Below are positions 27,562-37,372 of a stretch of 37,545 bases of DNA, piece after piece. The position numbers and the translations under genes were made by a program. The stretch is from NCBI GenBank assembly GCA_029882525.1, contig JAOUKO010000005.1, forward strand, positions 1 through 37,545. Reading direction: 5' to 3'. A model generated the notes under the pieces. The model worked only from the letters and a program-made list of their open reading frames with translations, was not told the origin of the DNA and did no database searches. The stretch's first letter is position 1; each line of letters opens with the position of its first letter. This DNA is from Candidatus Aminicenantota bacterium (GTDB lineage Bacteria > Acidobacteriota > Aminicenantia > Aminicenantales > Aminicenantaceae).

Positions 27562-28659
27562 ATGAAAAAGCTAATAAGGGAAAGCATCCTCCGAATTCAG
27601 CAGTATGAACCCGGAATGCCTGCGGAGGTTCTCAAAGGGGAACTTTCTTTAAAGGGAGAATTCAGTAAACTCGCCTCAAATGAAAATCCCCTTGGCCCTT
27701 CACCCCTTGCTGTCGAGGCCATCAAAAAATCTCTTGAGGATGGGAACCTCTATCCGGATAATAGCTGCATCCATTTGAGAGATAGGATAGCCCAATGCCT
27801 GGGAGTCCCCGCAAAAAATCTAGGTGTAGGTAACGGCACTACGGAATTGATTTTCCTCATAGGGGTCGCCTTTTTGAATCCTGGCGAGACTTTCATTATG
27901 AGTGAATCCTCCTTTATCATGGCCAAGATAGTTGCCCAGATTATGGACTGCAATCTGATAGAAGTTCCGTTGAAAGACTACCGGCATGACCTCGATGCCA
28001 TCTTGAAAATGGTCTCCGATGATACAAAACTCGTGTATCTTGATAATCCTATGAACCCAATCGGCACCATGGTTACCCAGCCAGATGTTTCCCGGTTCAT
28101 GGGGGAGATTCCTGAAGATATAATCATCGTCTTCGACGAGGCCTATTTTGAGTATGCAAATAAAGAGAACTTTCCGGATACACTCAGGTTCATTCAAGAA
28201 CGGAGGAATGTAATCGTCCTGCGAACATTTTCCAAGATGTATGGTTTGGCCGGCTTTCGGGTTGGATATTGTGCAGCTCCAGAAGATTTTATTGATGCCC
28301 TCAACAGGGCAAGACCTCCATTCTCTGTTAACCATTTTGCCCAGGTTGGAGCAGCTGAAGCTTTGAGGGATGAGGCCCATATAAAGAAGACACAAGAGAT
28401 CACTGAATCGGGGAAAAGATTCCTTTATGAGAATTTCGAGAGCATGTCTTTGTTTTATATTCCGTCTGAAACGAATTTTGTGACTGTGGATGTAAAGACC
28501 GATGCCCAAAAAATAGCTGATGAATTCAAAAAGAGAAGCGTGATCGTCAGACCTTTGACAATGTACGGGAAACCCACATTTTTAAGAGTGACGATAGGTA
28601 CCCCCGAACAAAACAAGAAGTTTATTGAGGTGCTGCAACAAATTCAGATGAATGATTAG
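27562..28659 (+). CDS. Class I/II PLP-dependent aminotransferase, histidinol-phosphate aminotransferase-like
   Basis: KLASNENPLGPSPLAVEAIKKSL; GNGTTELIFLIG; VFDEAYFEYA; PLP lysine RTFSKMYGLAGFRVGY; LRVTIGTPEQN. Confidence 0.92.
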   Translation: MKKLIRESILRIQQYEPGMPAEVLKGELSLKGEFSKLASNENPLGPSPLAVEAIKKSLEDGNLYPDNSCIHLRDRIAQCLGVPAKNLGVGNGTTELIFLIGVAFLNPGETFIMSESSFIMAKIVAQIMDCNLIEVPLKDYRHDLDAILKMVSDDTKLVYLDNPMNPIGTMVTQPDVSRFMGEIPEDIIIVFDEAYFEYANKENFPDTLRFIQERRNVIVLRTFSKMYGLAGFRVGYCAAPEDFIDALNRARPPFSVNHFAQVGAAEALRDEAHIKKTQEITESGKRFLYENFESMSLFYIPSETNFVTVDVKTDAQKIADEFKKRSVIVRPLTMYGKPTFLRVTIGTPEQNKKFIEVLQQIQMND

Positions 28660-28701
28660 GGATTTCACCGGTCATTTAAAACAGATCCAAAAATAATTAA
28701 A

Positions 28702-30567
28702 GTGGCTGAGAAAGAGACGAGAATCTTATTGGGCAATGCCGCCATAGCCAGAGGTCTTGTTGAAGCTGGCTGTCATGTCGTGACATCTTATCCGGGAACA
28801 CCGAGCTCGGAAATCATTCCCGCCGTGGTGGAGTATAAAAAAGAGTTAGGCCTGAACACTTACATCGAGTGGTCAGCCAATGAAAAGGTTGCCTTTGATA
28901 ATGCCTTGGCAGCCAGCTTAACCGGAAAAAGGTCAGCCGTCGCCATGAAACAGGTGGGATTGAATGTCGCTTCTGATTCTCTGCTGAGTTCAGCATATAC
29001 AGGCGTTATCGGAGGGATGGTCGTTATCAGCTGTGATGACCCAGGCCCGCTCAGCTCACAAACCGAACAGGATTCCCGTTTCTTCGCCATGTTTGCCAAG
29101 GTGCCGGCCTACGATCCTTCGACTCCACAAGAGGCAAAGGAAATGGTCAAGGAGGCCTTTGAGCTTTCAGAAGCGTATCAGATTCCTGTCATTTTGCGTC
29201 CGACGATCAAGGTGTCCCATGCCAAGCAGAGCGTGAAGATTTCGCCGGTGAAAGTGCTCGATAGAAAGGCCGATTTCAAGAAAGACCCAGAGCGGTGGGC
29301 CGCCACTCCCAAATACAGGTTTGTTCTACACAAGAAATTGAATGAGGCCCTCAAGAAAATAGAGGAAAGATTTGAGCAGGAATCCCGTTGGAATTATGAA
29401 GTCAAGGCCAGCCGCGACGCTCCTCTTGGAATCATCACCTGCAGTGTGAGCTTTGCTGTGCTCATGGATATTCTGGAGGAGTTGGACTTAAAAAAAGAAA
29501 TCAATATCTTTAAAGTTGGAACTCCTTTTCCCCTTCCCCAAAAAAGAGTTGCGGATTTCATCGAGAGGCATAAGAGGGTTCTGGTGATGGAGGAGACCGA
29601 TTCTGTTATCGAGTATCAAATAGTTGATAAAAGCAAGGTGCTCGGGAGGCTGACCGGCCACATTCCATTGCAGGGAGAGCTCACTCCGGATGTGATTTAT
29701 GATATCCTGGCAAGAGTTTTGAAAGAGATGGGAATGGCCGATTTGGAGAAGAGCGGGGATGAGCGGCTTGCCAAGCTCATCGAAGACCTGAATATTGATG
29801 TGCGCAGGCCGACCTTATGTGCGGGCTGCCCCGAGAGAGCGGCGTTTTTTGCGATCAAGAGAGCCCTTCCCAGGGCCATCTACAGCAGTGATATAGGCTG
29901 TTACACCCTCGGGCTCAACCTGAAAGCGGTGGACACCGTCCTCGATATGGGAGCTGGCATTACCCTGGCAAGCGGATTTTATCATGCCTATCATCAGGAT
30001 GAAAATGATGTCCCGATAGTGGCGACCATGGGTGACTCGACTTTTTATCATTCGGGCCCGGCTTCACTTTTGAACGCAGTCTACAACAAGGCGAGATTTG
30101 TTTTGGTCATCATGGACAACGAGATAACCGCCATGACAGGGATGCAGCCTACTCCGGGCTCAGGGATAACGGCTGAGGGGAGCAAAGGGGAAAAGATCTC
30201 TCTGGAGGAATTGATTAAAGGGTGCGGAGTGAGATGGATCAAGACAATAGATCCTTACGATGTGGAGAATTTAATAGTACTGCTGAAAGAAGCAAGAAAA
30301 TATACTCAGAAGCGCGACGGAGGCATAGCTGTCATAGTTGCCAGACATCCCTGTCTGATCCGCTATCCGGATGTGTGCAGGGAAAATCCTGTTAAAGTTG
30401 TGATAACCTCTGACTGTGATGGCTGTCAGTATTGCCTGGATTATTTTGAGTGTCCTGCGCTTTATCTGAATGAAGAAAAAGATCGTGTCGAGATCGACCG
30501 GAATTTCTGTGTCGACTGCGGCGTGTGCATCCATGCCTGTCCGAAAGGAGCTATCATACCGGTATGA
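28702..30567 (+). CDS. iorA: Indolepyruvate ferredoxin oxidoreductase alpha subunit (GTG start)
   Basis: VTSYPGTPSSEIIPAV; ThDP motif GDSTFYHSGPASLLNAVYN...IMDN; C-terminal two Cys4 ferredoxin clusters CDGCQYCLDYFECP / CVDCGVCIHACP. Confidence 0.94.
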   Translation: MAEKETRILLGNAAIARGLVEAGCHVVTSYPGTPSSEIIPAVVEYKKELGLNTYIEWSANEKVAFDNALAASLTGKRSAVAMKQVGLNVASDSLLSSAYTGVIGGMVVISCDDPGPLSSQTEQDSRFFAMFAKVPAYDPSTPQEAKEMVKEAFELSEAYQIPVILRPTIKVSHAKQSVKISPVKVLDRKADFKKDPERWAATPKYRFVLHKKLNEALKKIEERFEQESRWNYEVKASRDAPLGIITCSVSFAVLMDILEELDLKKEINIFKVGTPFPLPQKRVADFIERHKRVLVMEETDSVIEYQIVDKSKVLGRLTGHIPLQGELTPDVIYDILARVLKEMGMADLEKSGDERLAKLIEDLNIDVRRPTLCAGCPERAAFFAIKRALPRAIYSSDIGCYTLGLNLKAVDTVLDMGAGITLASGFYHAYHQDENDVPIVATMGDSTFYHSGPASLLNAVYNKARFVLVIMDNEITAMTGMQPTPGSGITAEGSKGEKISLEELIKGCGVRWIKTIDPYDVENLIVLLKEARKYTQKRDGGIAVIVARHPCLIRYPDVCRENPVKVVITSDCDGCQYCLDYFECPALYLNEEKDRVEIDRNFCVDCGVCIHACPKGAIIPV

Positions 30568-31133
30568 AAGTACAGATCGTTTTAGCCGGGATCGGGGGGC
30601 AGGGGATACTGTTTTCTTCAAAGATATTTTCAGAATTGGGGTTGAGGTTGGGTCTGGATGTCATGGGCTCAGAAACCCACGGCATGAGTCAACGGGGTGG
30701 CTCAGTGACCGCTCATCTGAAGCTGGGTGGGTATCAAAGTCCTATGATCAGGACAGACACGGCTGATATTCTCTACTCTTTTGAGGAAAAAGAGACTTAC
30801 AGGACCTTGAGATTCTTGAGAAGAGCAGGCACGTGTTTTATCAATCTTTTGAGCGAGGATCGATTTGATAAAAAAATCCTCGATCATCTTAAGAAAAAAG
30901 AGATAACATTGAGAGCATACGATGCCAGCGGAGCGGCCTCTAAGATCGGATCGATCTTAACTGCCAATATAATGCTCATCGGCTATTCTGTGGGGACAGG
31001 ATTGGTCCCTTTTAGGCACGAGGATTTGAGATGTGTACTGGCATCGGTGAGCAAAAAGAAAGACCTTAAGATGAACCTGAAGGCCTTTGACTCCGCTGTT
31101 CGGGAAGGACGGTCATCCCTAAATCCTCTTTAG
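30564..31133 (+). CDS. iorB: Indolepyruvate ferredoxin oxidoreductase beta (gamma-domain) subunit
   Basis: MKVQIVLAGIGGQGILFSSKIFSELGLRLGLDVMGSETHGMSQRGGSVTAHLKLG; start set to ATG 30564, overlapping the iorA stop. Confidence 0.94.
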   Translation: MKVQIVLAGIGGQGILFSSKIFSELGLRLGLDVMGSETHGMSQRGGSVTAHLKLGGYQSPMIRTDTADILYSFEEKETYRTLRFLRRAGTCFINLLSEDRFDKKILDHLKKKEITLRAYDASGAASKIGSILTANIMLIGYSVGTGLVPFRHEDLRCVLASVSKKKDLKMNLKAFDSAVREGRSSLNPL

Positions 31134-31147
31134 AAAGGAAGGTTATC

Positions 31148-33169
31148 ATGGCTTGGGAAATTTTTGGACGCAATATTCGTAAGATAGGAGTCGTCGGCTC
31201 CGGCAATATCGGACCTGATATCGCTCTCTATTTCAGCAAGGTTATCCATGAGCTGGGAGTTCCTGTCGTGGTTGTCGATATAGCTGAGAAAGCGCTCAAG
31301 TCCGGAGAAGCCCGTGTCAAGGGAAAATTGAGCAGGGGAGTCAAAACCGGAGCATTCCGGAAGGAAGAAGTGGATTCGATGGTCGCCAATATCTCCTGGA
31401 CTGCTGATTACTCTCAGTTGAGTGGAGCCGACCTGGTGGTTGAGGCGGCCACAGAAGACAGGATGATAAAAAGCAAGGTCTTTACTCAACTGGAGAAGAT
31501 CTGTCCTGAGACGACGATATTTGCTTCAAACTCCTCCCATCTGGAACCCGAGATCATTTTCGCAGACTTGAAGAATAGAAAGAGATGTCTGGTTATCCAC
31601 TACTTTTTCCCTGCGGAGCGAAGTATTATCGTCGAGATTGTTCCTGGAAAGGACACCGAATCCGGGATCACGGATTTTGTGATGAAGTTCTACGAACAGA
31701 TCGGCAAGGCTCCGATCAAGGTAAAAAGTCGGTACGGGTACGCGATCGACCCTATATTTGAAGGGATCTTCCTGGCCGCCGCTCTTCTGGTGGAGAAAGG
31801 AATTGGAACCGTTAAGCAGGTTGATGCCATTGCTCAAAAAGCGTTGGGTCTGGGAGTGGGCCCTTTCACCGCGATGAACCTGACCGGGGGAAATCCGATT
31901 ACCCAGCATGGCCTTACCCAGATGCATGAAAAGATCAATCCCTGGTTTCACTGCCCCGGAATCCTGGACAGACAGATCTCGATCGGAAGACCATGGGAGA
32001 CGCCGATGATGGGTGAAGCTGTTGGCTATAATGAGAATGATTTTGAAATGGTGTCGAACCTTATCAAAGGCGCTTTCTTCGGGCTCGTGTGCGAAATACT
32101 CGACTCTGGAATATCGAACATCGCGGATTTAGAGATGGCTGTAGAGAATGCCCTTGTCATGAACCCGCCTTTTCAGACGATGAACAAGATTGGAGTGGAT
32201 AAATCCCTCGAACTGGTTAAAGCCTGCGCCAAGGAATGGCCAGAATTCCCTGTTCCCAAAGTCCTTGGTGAACAGGCTCGGTCCGGAAAACCCTGGAATA
32301 TTCCGTTTGTCTTTAGAGAAGACAAGGACGATGTCGCTGTGGTCACCATTCGAAGGCCAAGGTCATTGAATGCCCTCAATTCCTCAGTCATGATTCAACT
32401 GGCTGAAATATTCACTGATATAAAAAAAGATAAAAAAATAAAAGGGGCTGTCCTGACCGGTTTTGGCGTAAAGGCTTTTGTCTCAGGTGCGGATATCAAT
32501 GTTTTGGCTCGAATAAAGACACCTAGAGACGCAGAAACTGTGGCCTTAGAGGGTCAGGAGGTACTCAACCTGATTGAGAACCTTGGCAAGCCTGTTATCT
32601 GTGCGCTGAATGGTCTTGCCTTCGGAGGCGGGAATGAGCTGGCGATGGCCTGTACGGCAAGGATCGCAAAAAAGGGATTGGCGGTTCTTGTCGGCCAGCC
32701 CGAGCCCAAGCTCGGTGTTATTCCCGGATTTGGAGGAAGCCAGAGGCTCCCTCGAATCGTGGGGCTCGAGAAGGCCTGGCCCATTCTTCGGACTGGAAAC
32801 CCTATCTCTTCATCAGAGGCCATAAAAATAGGCTTGATCAGTGAAGAGGTAGATGGAGATATCAAGGAAGCAGGCATCGCCTTTGCCCAGAAAGTGATTT
32901 CAGGGAAAGTGAAGGTTCTGCCCATAGAAAGAAAGCCGATGAAGGTTCCCGAATCTCTTCCTGAAGTGGACATAGGACATCTTTCTCGGAAGACCGATGA
33001 ATTTCTTAAGAAGGCAATCCTTGAAGGAGCCCGAATGACCCTTGAGGAAGGACTCAAGCACGAAGCCAAGACGTTCGGTGAATGCGCGAGGACCAAGGAT
33101 ATGAGGATCGGGATGGAAAATTTTCTCAAATATGGACCTAAAAAGAATGCTCAATTTTCACACGCGTGA
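31148..33169 (+). CDS. Fused 3-hydroxyacyl-CoA dehydrogenase (N-terminal) / enoyl-CoA hydratase (C-terminal)
   Basis: IGVVGSGNIGPDIALYFSK Rossmann; VIHYFFPAER; crotonase FVSGADINVL, GLAFGGGNELAMACTARIAK, GQPEPKLGVIPGFGGSQRLPRIVG. Confidence 0.93.
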   Translation: MAWEIFGRNIRKIGVVGSGNIGPDIALYFSKVIHELGVPVVVVDIAEKALKSGEARVKGKLSRGVKTGAFRKEEVDSMVANISWTADYSQLSGADLVVEAATEDRMIKSKVFTQLEKICPETTIFASNSSHLEPEIIFADLKNRKRCLVIHYFFPAERSIIVEIVPGKDTESGITDFVMKFYEQIGKAPIKVKSRYGYAIDPIFEGIFLAAALLVEKGIGTVKQVDAIAQKALGLGVGPFTAMNLTGGNPITQHGLTQMHEKINPWFHCPGILDRQISIGRPWETPMMGEAVGYNENDFEMVSNLIKGAFFGLVCEILDSGISNIADLEMAVENALVMNPPFQTMNKIGVDKSLELVKACAKEWPEFPVPKVLGEQARSGKPWNIPFVFREDKDDVAVVTIRRPRSLNALNSSVMIQLAEIFTDIKKDKKIKGAVLTGFGVKAFVSGADINVLARIKTPRDAETVALEGQEVLNLIENLGKPVICALNGLAFGGGNELAMACTARIAKKGLAVLVGQPEPKLGVIPGFGGSQRLPRIVGLEKAWPILRTGNPISSSEAIKIGLISEEVDGDIKEAGIAFAQKVISGKVKVLPIERKPMKVPESLPEVDIGHLSRKTDEFLKKAILEGARMTLEEGLKHEAKTFGECARTKDMRIGMENFLKYGPKKNAQFSHA

Positions 33170-33226
33170 TTCAAGAAAAGACATTGGATTTATCCTTTTC
33201 AATCAGAATATTTTAAGCTGGAGGCA

Positions 33227-34438
33227 ATGATGGCTCTTAAAAAAGCATTTATTCCTTATGACGGATACTGGAGCACGCCCTTTTGCCGCTGGCAGGGGAG
33301 CTTTGCCAATCTCCATTCAATGGAGTTTGCCGCTGAGGTCTGCAAGGGAGCTCTTCCCGCGCGAGGGATCCCGCCGAAGACATTTGACAGCCTGATCCTA
33401 GGCATAACCGTTCCCCAGAAAAGCAGCTTCTACGGAGCTCCCTGGGTGGCCGGGATGATAGGAGCTGCCGGGATAACAGGCCCCACAATCAGTCAAGCGT
33501 GTGCGACCTCGGCGAAATGTGTGGCAGTTGCTTCCGGGGATATAGAACTGGGTAATAATGAAGCGATTCTCGTCGTGACCTGCGACCGGACAAGTAACGG
33601 ACCTCACATCTATTACCCCAACCCTCTGGGCACTGGAGGAACCGGAGATAAGGAAGATTGGGTGTGGGACAATTTTGGCCGTGACCCCTATGCCAAGAAT
33701 GCCATGATCGAGACCGCTGAAAACGTAGCCAGGGAGGCTGGCATCTCTAAGGAAGAACAGGATGAAGTGACCCTTATTCGATACAATCAATACCAGGACG
33801 CCCTCAAAGACAACAGTGCCTTCCTTAACCGCTTCATGGTTGTTCCTGTTGAGGCCAGAGACCCGGCTGGCAGGAAAGTGATAGCGACCGTGACCGGTGA
33901 TGAAGGAGTCTTTCCGACCACTGCTGAGGCCCTGGCCAGGCTGAGACCCGTAATTCCCAACGGGACTGTTACCTTCGGAACTCAGACTTACCCCGCTGAC
34001 GGAAACGCCAGCATGGCCATATCCACCAGGGAAAAGGCCCGCGAACTGAGCCGTGATCCAAATATCGAGATACAGGTCCTTTCCTGCGGCGAGGCAAGAG
34101 CCAAGAGAGGTTTTATGGCCATGTCTATAGTCCCTGCAGCCAGAAAAGCGCTTTCATCTGCGGGAATAGGGATCAAGGACGTCAAGGCGATAAAGACTCA
34201 CAATCCTTTTGCGGTCAATGACATCTATTTCTGCAGGGAGATGGGGATCAAGCCTGGTAACATGAACAATTACGGCTGTTCTCTTATCTGGGGTCATCCT
34301 CAAGGCCCGACCGGTACTCGTTTGATCATTGAACTGATCGAGGAACTGGTGATCAAGGGCGGTGGATATGGTCTATTCGATGGCTGTGCGGCAGGAGATA
34401 CTGCGGCAGCAGTCGTTCTCAAAGTGGACGTGAAGTAA
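33227..34438 (+). CDS. Thiolase-family acetyl/acyl-CoA acyltransferase
   Basis: Nucleophile region TISQACATSAKCVAVASGDI; NNYGCSLIWGHPQGPTGTRLI; FDGCAAGDTAAAVVLKV. Confidence 0.9.
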   Translation: MMALKKAFIPYDGYWSTPFCRWQGSFANLHSMEFAAEVCKGALPARGIPPKTFDSLILGITVPQKSSFYGAPWVAGMIGAAGITGPTISQACATSAKCVAVASGDIELGNNEAILVVTCDRTSNGPHIYYPNPLGTGGTGDKEDWVWDNFGRDPYAKNAMIETAENVAREAGISKEEQDEVTLIRYNQYQDALKDNSAFLNRFMVVPVEARDPAGRKVIATVTGDEGVFPTTAEALARLRPVIPNGTVTFGTQTYPADGNASMAISTREKARELSRDPNIEIQVLSCGEARAKRGFMAMSIVPAARKALSSAGIGIKDVKAIKTHNPFAVNDIYFCREMGIKPGNMNNYGCSLIWGHPQGPTGTRLIIELIEELVIKGGGYGLFDGCAAGDTAAAVVLKVDVK

Positions 34439-34451
34439 TTTTCGACAAAAT

Positions 34452-34502
34452 GAGACTGTCCCTTTCAGTCCTTATTTTAATAAGATTGGGACTGTCCCCT
34501 TT
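34452..34502. repeat. REP-like / bidirectional-terminator-like element with two GACTGTCCC cores and internal stem-loop
   Basis: GAGACTGTCCCTTT...GGGACTGTCCCCTTT; hairpin CAGTCC-TTATT...AATAAG...-GGGACTG between convergent genes. Confidence 0.55.
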
Positions 34503-34511
34503 TTACTGAGT

Positions 34512-36896
34512 TTACTTGATCTTTTTCAGTGCGGCCAGTATCTTTTCCGGTGTGATGGGCAGGTCGCGGATCCGGACACCGACGGCGTCGTAGATGGCGT
34601 TGGCAATGGCCGGGGCAGTGGGAACCAGACCGGGCTCAGCGACTCCTTTTGCTCCAAAGGGTCCGTAGCTGTCATCGGTCTCGATGAACTCGAGGTCGAT
34701 GGGAAAGTTCATGTCACAAACACTGGGGATTTTATAATCCCTGAAATTCGGGTTCATGATCTTCCCCTGCTGAGACTGGAGCTCTTCGTAAAGAGCGTAA
34801 CCCAAGCCCTGAGCGAGTGCCCCGTAGATCTGGCCTTTGAGCGCCAGGGGATTCAGGACTTTACCCACATCATGGGCCGCGACCATGCGGAGGATCTTGA
34901 CCTCTCCTGTCTCGGTGTCTACCTCAACTTCTGCACCCTGAGTTCCGAAAGCATAGGTGGCAGAGATATTCCCCAATCCTTTTTCAAAGTCAGGAAGTTC
35001 GTTCGGAGGGTCGTAGAAGACTTCCGTGGTCAGCATCTGGCCCTGGGTGCGAAAGTGGACAGCCCGCAGCAGCCGTCCCAGCTCCAGCCGCAGCCAGGGT
35101 TCCTGAGGACTGTCCTTGATAAAGATAAATCCGTCGTGCAGCTCGAAGCGGTCGCGCCTGGCCGCCTTCATAACATCGAATTTCGGCGGCTTATAGCCAG
35201 GATTTTTCTCTCTATACTTTTTGAGGTTTTGTTCTGTTTCTCTGGGAAAGAATTCTTCGGCCAGTTCGAAGATCTTACTCCGTAGCTTGTTCGCCGCAAG
35301 AATAGCCGCATTACAGGCCATAAAGGCGCCGCGGCTGGCATGCGTTCCCACATCCCAGGGGCACGTTCCTGTGTCTGTGGGGTTGATGATTACCTGCTCA
35401 GGCCTCACTCCCAGAGCCTCAGCCACGGCCAGCGTCAGGACCGAATGAAGTCCCTGCCCCATCTCCACACCGCCGTGAAAAACATTCACGTTGCCGAAGT
35501 CATCCAGTTTGAGGATCAGGCCGCTGGCATCTGACCGGTAGATTCGTCCTCCTCCACCCACATGAATCAGAGAAGCCATGCCTACTCCGGAACGTTTTCC
35601 TTTTTTGCGTTTTTTCTTCCAGTCCAGCTTCCTGGCAACGGTTTCCAGACACTCTTTAAGACCACAGGTGCTGACTTTCAATCCCATGGGGGTGGTCTCG
35701 TTGGGCTGGTTGCGGTTCAGCATCCGGAAGTCGAACGGGTCGATCCCGGCTTCTTCGGCCAGTTCATCCATGTTGCTTTCCAGAGCCCAGGTATGTTCGG
35801 GATTGCCGTAGCCGCGCATAGCCTGACAAAAGGTATTGTTTGTGTAGACCAAGCGGGCGTTAAAATACACATTGGGCACCCGGTAGAGAGAGGTGGCCGG
35901 CATCATCATCACCGACGGATAGGTCGCTCCCCAGGATGTGTAGGCTCCGTTATCTTGAAGCACCTCGACCTCGCGGAAAGTGAGCTTACCGTTCTGGTCA
36001 CACCCCTGGATGATTTTGGTGATGGATGATTGTCGAGGCGAAAGGTTGGCAAACTCTTCGGTTCGGGTATAGACGATCTTCACCGGACGGCCTGTCCGGA
36101 AGGCCAGCAGGATGGCGATATACTCGTAGGCGTGGGTATCCAGTCCCGACCCAAAAGCTCCCCCGAGAGTGGGAACGATGACGCGCGTGTTCTTGCCGGG
36201 CAATCCCATATCGGAAAGAGCCCGGTTGAAATCACGCTGGGCCAGAAAAGGTATCTGGGTTTTGGCCCAGATGGTCAGGTTATTGCTCATGTCGAACTCA
36301 GCGATGCATCCCGCTGTTCCCAGGCAGCATTGCTGCACCATCGGGGTCGAGTACTCTCCTTCGGCAACATATTTTGCGGTACGCTTTCCCGCTTCCAGGT
36401 CGCCGGATTCGTGATGGAACTTCAGAGGAATAAGATTGTCTGTCCTGGGGCGGCCCTGGGGATCGCTTTCGTGAATGAGGGGAGATCCTTCCTTCATCGC
36501 CTCATGGGGACAGAAGACGCCCGGCAGAGGTTCGTATTCCACTTCGATCAGCTCGACAGCCTCTTCAGCGGTTTCAGGATCGATGGCGGCCACAGCGGCA
36601 ATTTCGTCCCGGTAATGACGAACCTTGTCTTTTTTCAGGGCAAAGTTATCCCGCAGGAAGCCGAAGCGGATTTCCGGAGTGTTGGCGGCAGTGATCACTG
36701 CCCTTACTCCGATCAGCTTTTCGGCTCTGGAGGTGTCGATACGCTTGATCCGGGCATGAGGGTGGTCGCTGAACTTGATTTTCCCGTAGAGCATTCCTGG
36801 ACGCTCGAGGTCATGAATGTAAAGGGCTTTGCCGGCAGCCTTATCAGGGCCATCAGGCCGGGATGCTTTTTTCCCGATATGGTAAAAGTCTGTCAT
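34512..36896 (-). CDS. Xanthine dehydrogenase family molybdopterin-binding large subunit
   Basis: DGPDKAAGKALYIHDLERPGMLYGKIKFSDHPHARI; TLGGAFGSGLDTHAYEYIAILLAFRTGRPVKIVYTRTEEF; AMRGYGNPEHTWALE; GGVEMGQGLHSVL; GAKGVAEPGLVPTAPAIANAIYDAVG. Confidence 0.94.
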   Translation of the reverse strand: MTDFYHIGKKASRPDGPDKAAGKALYIHDLERPGMLYGKIKFSDHPHARIKRIDTSRAEKLIGVRAVITAANTPEIRFGFLRDNFALKKDKVRHYRDEIAAVAAIDPETAEEAVELIEVEYEPLPGVFCPHEAMKEGSPLIHESDPQGRPRTDNLIPLKFHHESGDLEAGKRTAKYVAEGEYSTPMVQQCCLGTAGCIAEFDMSNNLTIWAKTQIPFLAQRDFNRALSDMGLPGKNTRVIVPTLGGAFGSGLDTHAYEYIAILLAFRTGRPVKIVYTRTEEFANLSPRQSSITKIIQGCDQNGKLTFREVEVLQDNGAYTSWGATYPSVMMMPATSLYRVPNVYFNARLVYTNNTFCQAMRGYGNPEHTWALESNMDELAEEAGIDPFDFRMLNRNQPNETTPMGLKVSTCGLKECLETVARKLDWKKKRKKGKRSGVGMASLIHVGGGGRIYRSDASGLILKLDDFGNVNVFHGGVEMGQGLHSVLTLAVAEALGVRPEQVIINPTDTGTCPWDVGTHASRGAFMACNAAILAANKLRSKIFELAEEFFPRETEQNLKKYREKNPGYKPPKFDVMKAARRDRFELHDGFIFIKDSPQEPWLRLELGRLLRAVHFRTQGQMLTTEVFYDPPNELPDFEKGLGNISATYAFGTQGAEVEVDTETGEVKILRMVAAHDVGKVLNPLALKGQIYGALAQGLGYALYEELQSQQGKIMNPNFRDYKIPSVCDMNFPIDLEFIETDDSYGPFGAKGVAEPGLVPTAPAIANAIYDAVGVRIRDLPITPEKILAALKKIK

Positions 36897-37372
36897 CGTC
36901 TTCCTTTGAGCTGCCGAGCTGCCTTTTTCACGGCTTGGATGATCTGGACATAACCGGTGCAGCGGCAGAGGTTTCCCTGCAGGGCATTCCGGATATCGTC
37001 TTCAGAAGGTGCCGGGTTGGAATCGAGAAGAGCTTTGGCTGACATGATCATCCCGGGTGTGCAGAAACCGCACTGGATCGCGCCTTCCTCGACAAAAGAT
37101 TTCTGGAGGACAGACAGCTCATTTTTTGGGCCCTGCAGACCCTCGATGGTTGTGACGCTCTTGCCTTCAACCTCAAGAGCTGGATAGAGGCAGGAATTCA
37201 CGGCCCGGCCGTCGATGATGACCGTGCAGGATCCGCATTCTCCCTCGCCACATCCCTCCTTGGTTCCGGTCTGCCTCAGAGGACCGCGCAGGACGTCGAT
37301 CAACCTATGGTGGCCCTCGACCGCCACTCTGACTTCCGAACCGTTGAGAATAAAAGAAATCTCCGTCTTCAT
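36893..37372 (-). CDS. Xanthine dehydrogenase family [2Fe-2S] small subunit
   Basis: GCGEGECGSCTVIIDGRAVNSCLYPALEVEGKSVTTIEGL; CGFCTPGMIMSAKALL; GNLCRCTGYVQIIQAV. Confidence 0.96.
   Translation of the reverse strand: MKTEISFILNGSEVRVAVEGHHRLIDVLRGPLRQTGTKEGCGEGECGSCTVIIDGRAVNSCLYPALEVEGKSVTTIEGLQGPKNELSVLQKSFVEEGAIQCGFCTPGMIMSAKALLDSNPAPSEDDIRNALQGNLCRCTGYVQIIQAVKKAARQLKGRR

Noticed and set aside
36030-36953. 307-aa plus-strand ORF (also 35562..36029, 34872..35285)
   Set aside because: Antisense shadow of the strongly supported molybdenum hydroxylase large subunit; no recognisable motifs.
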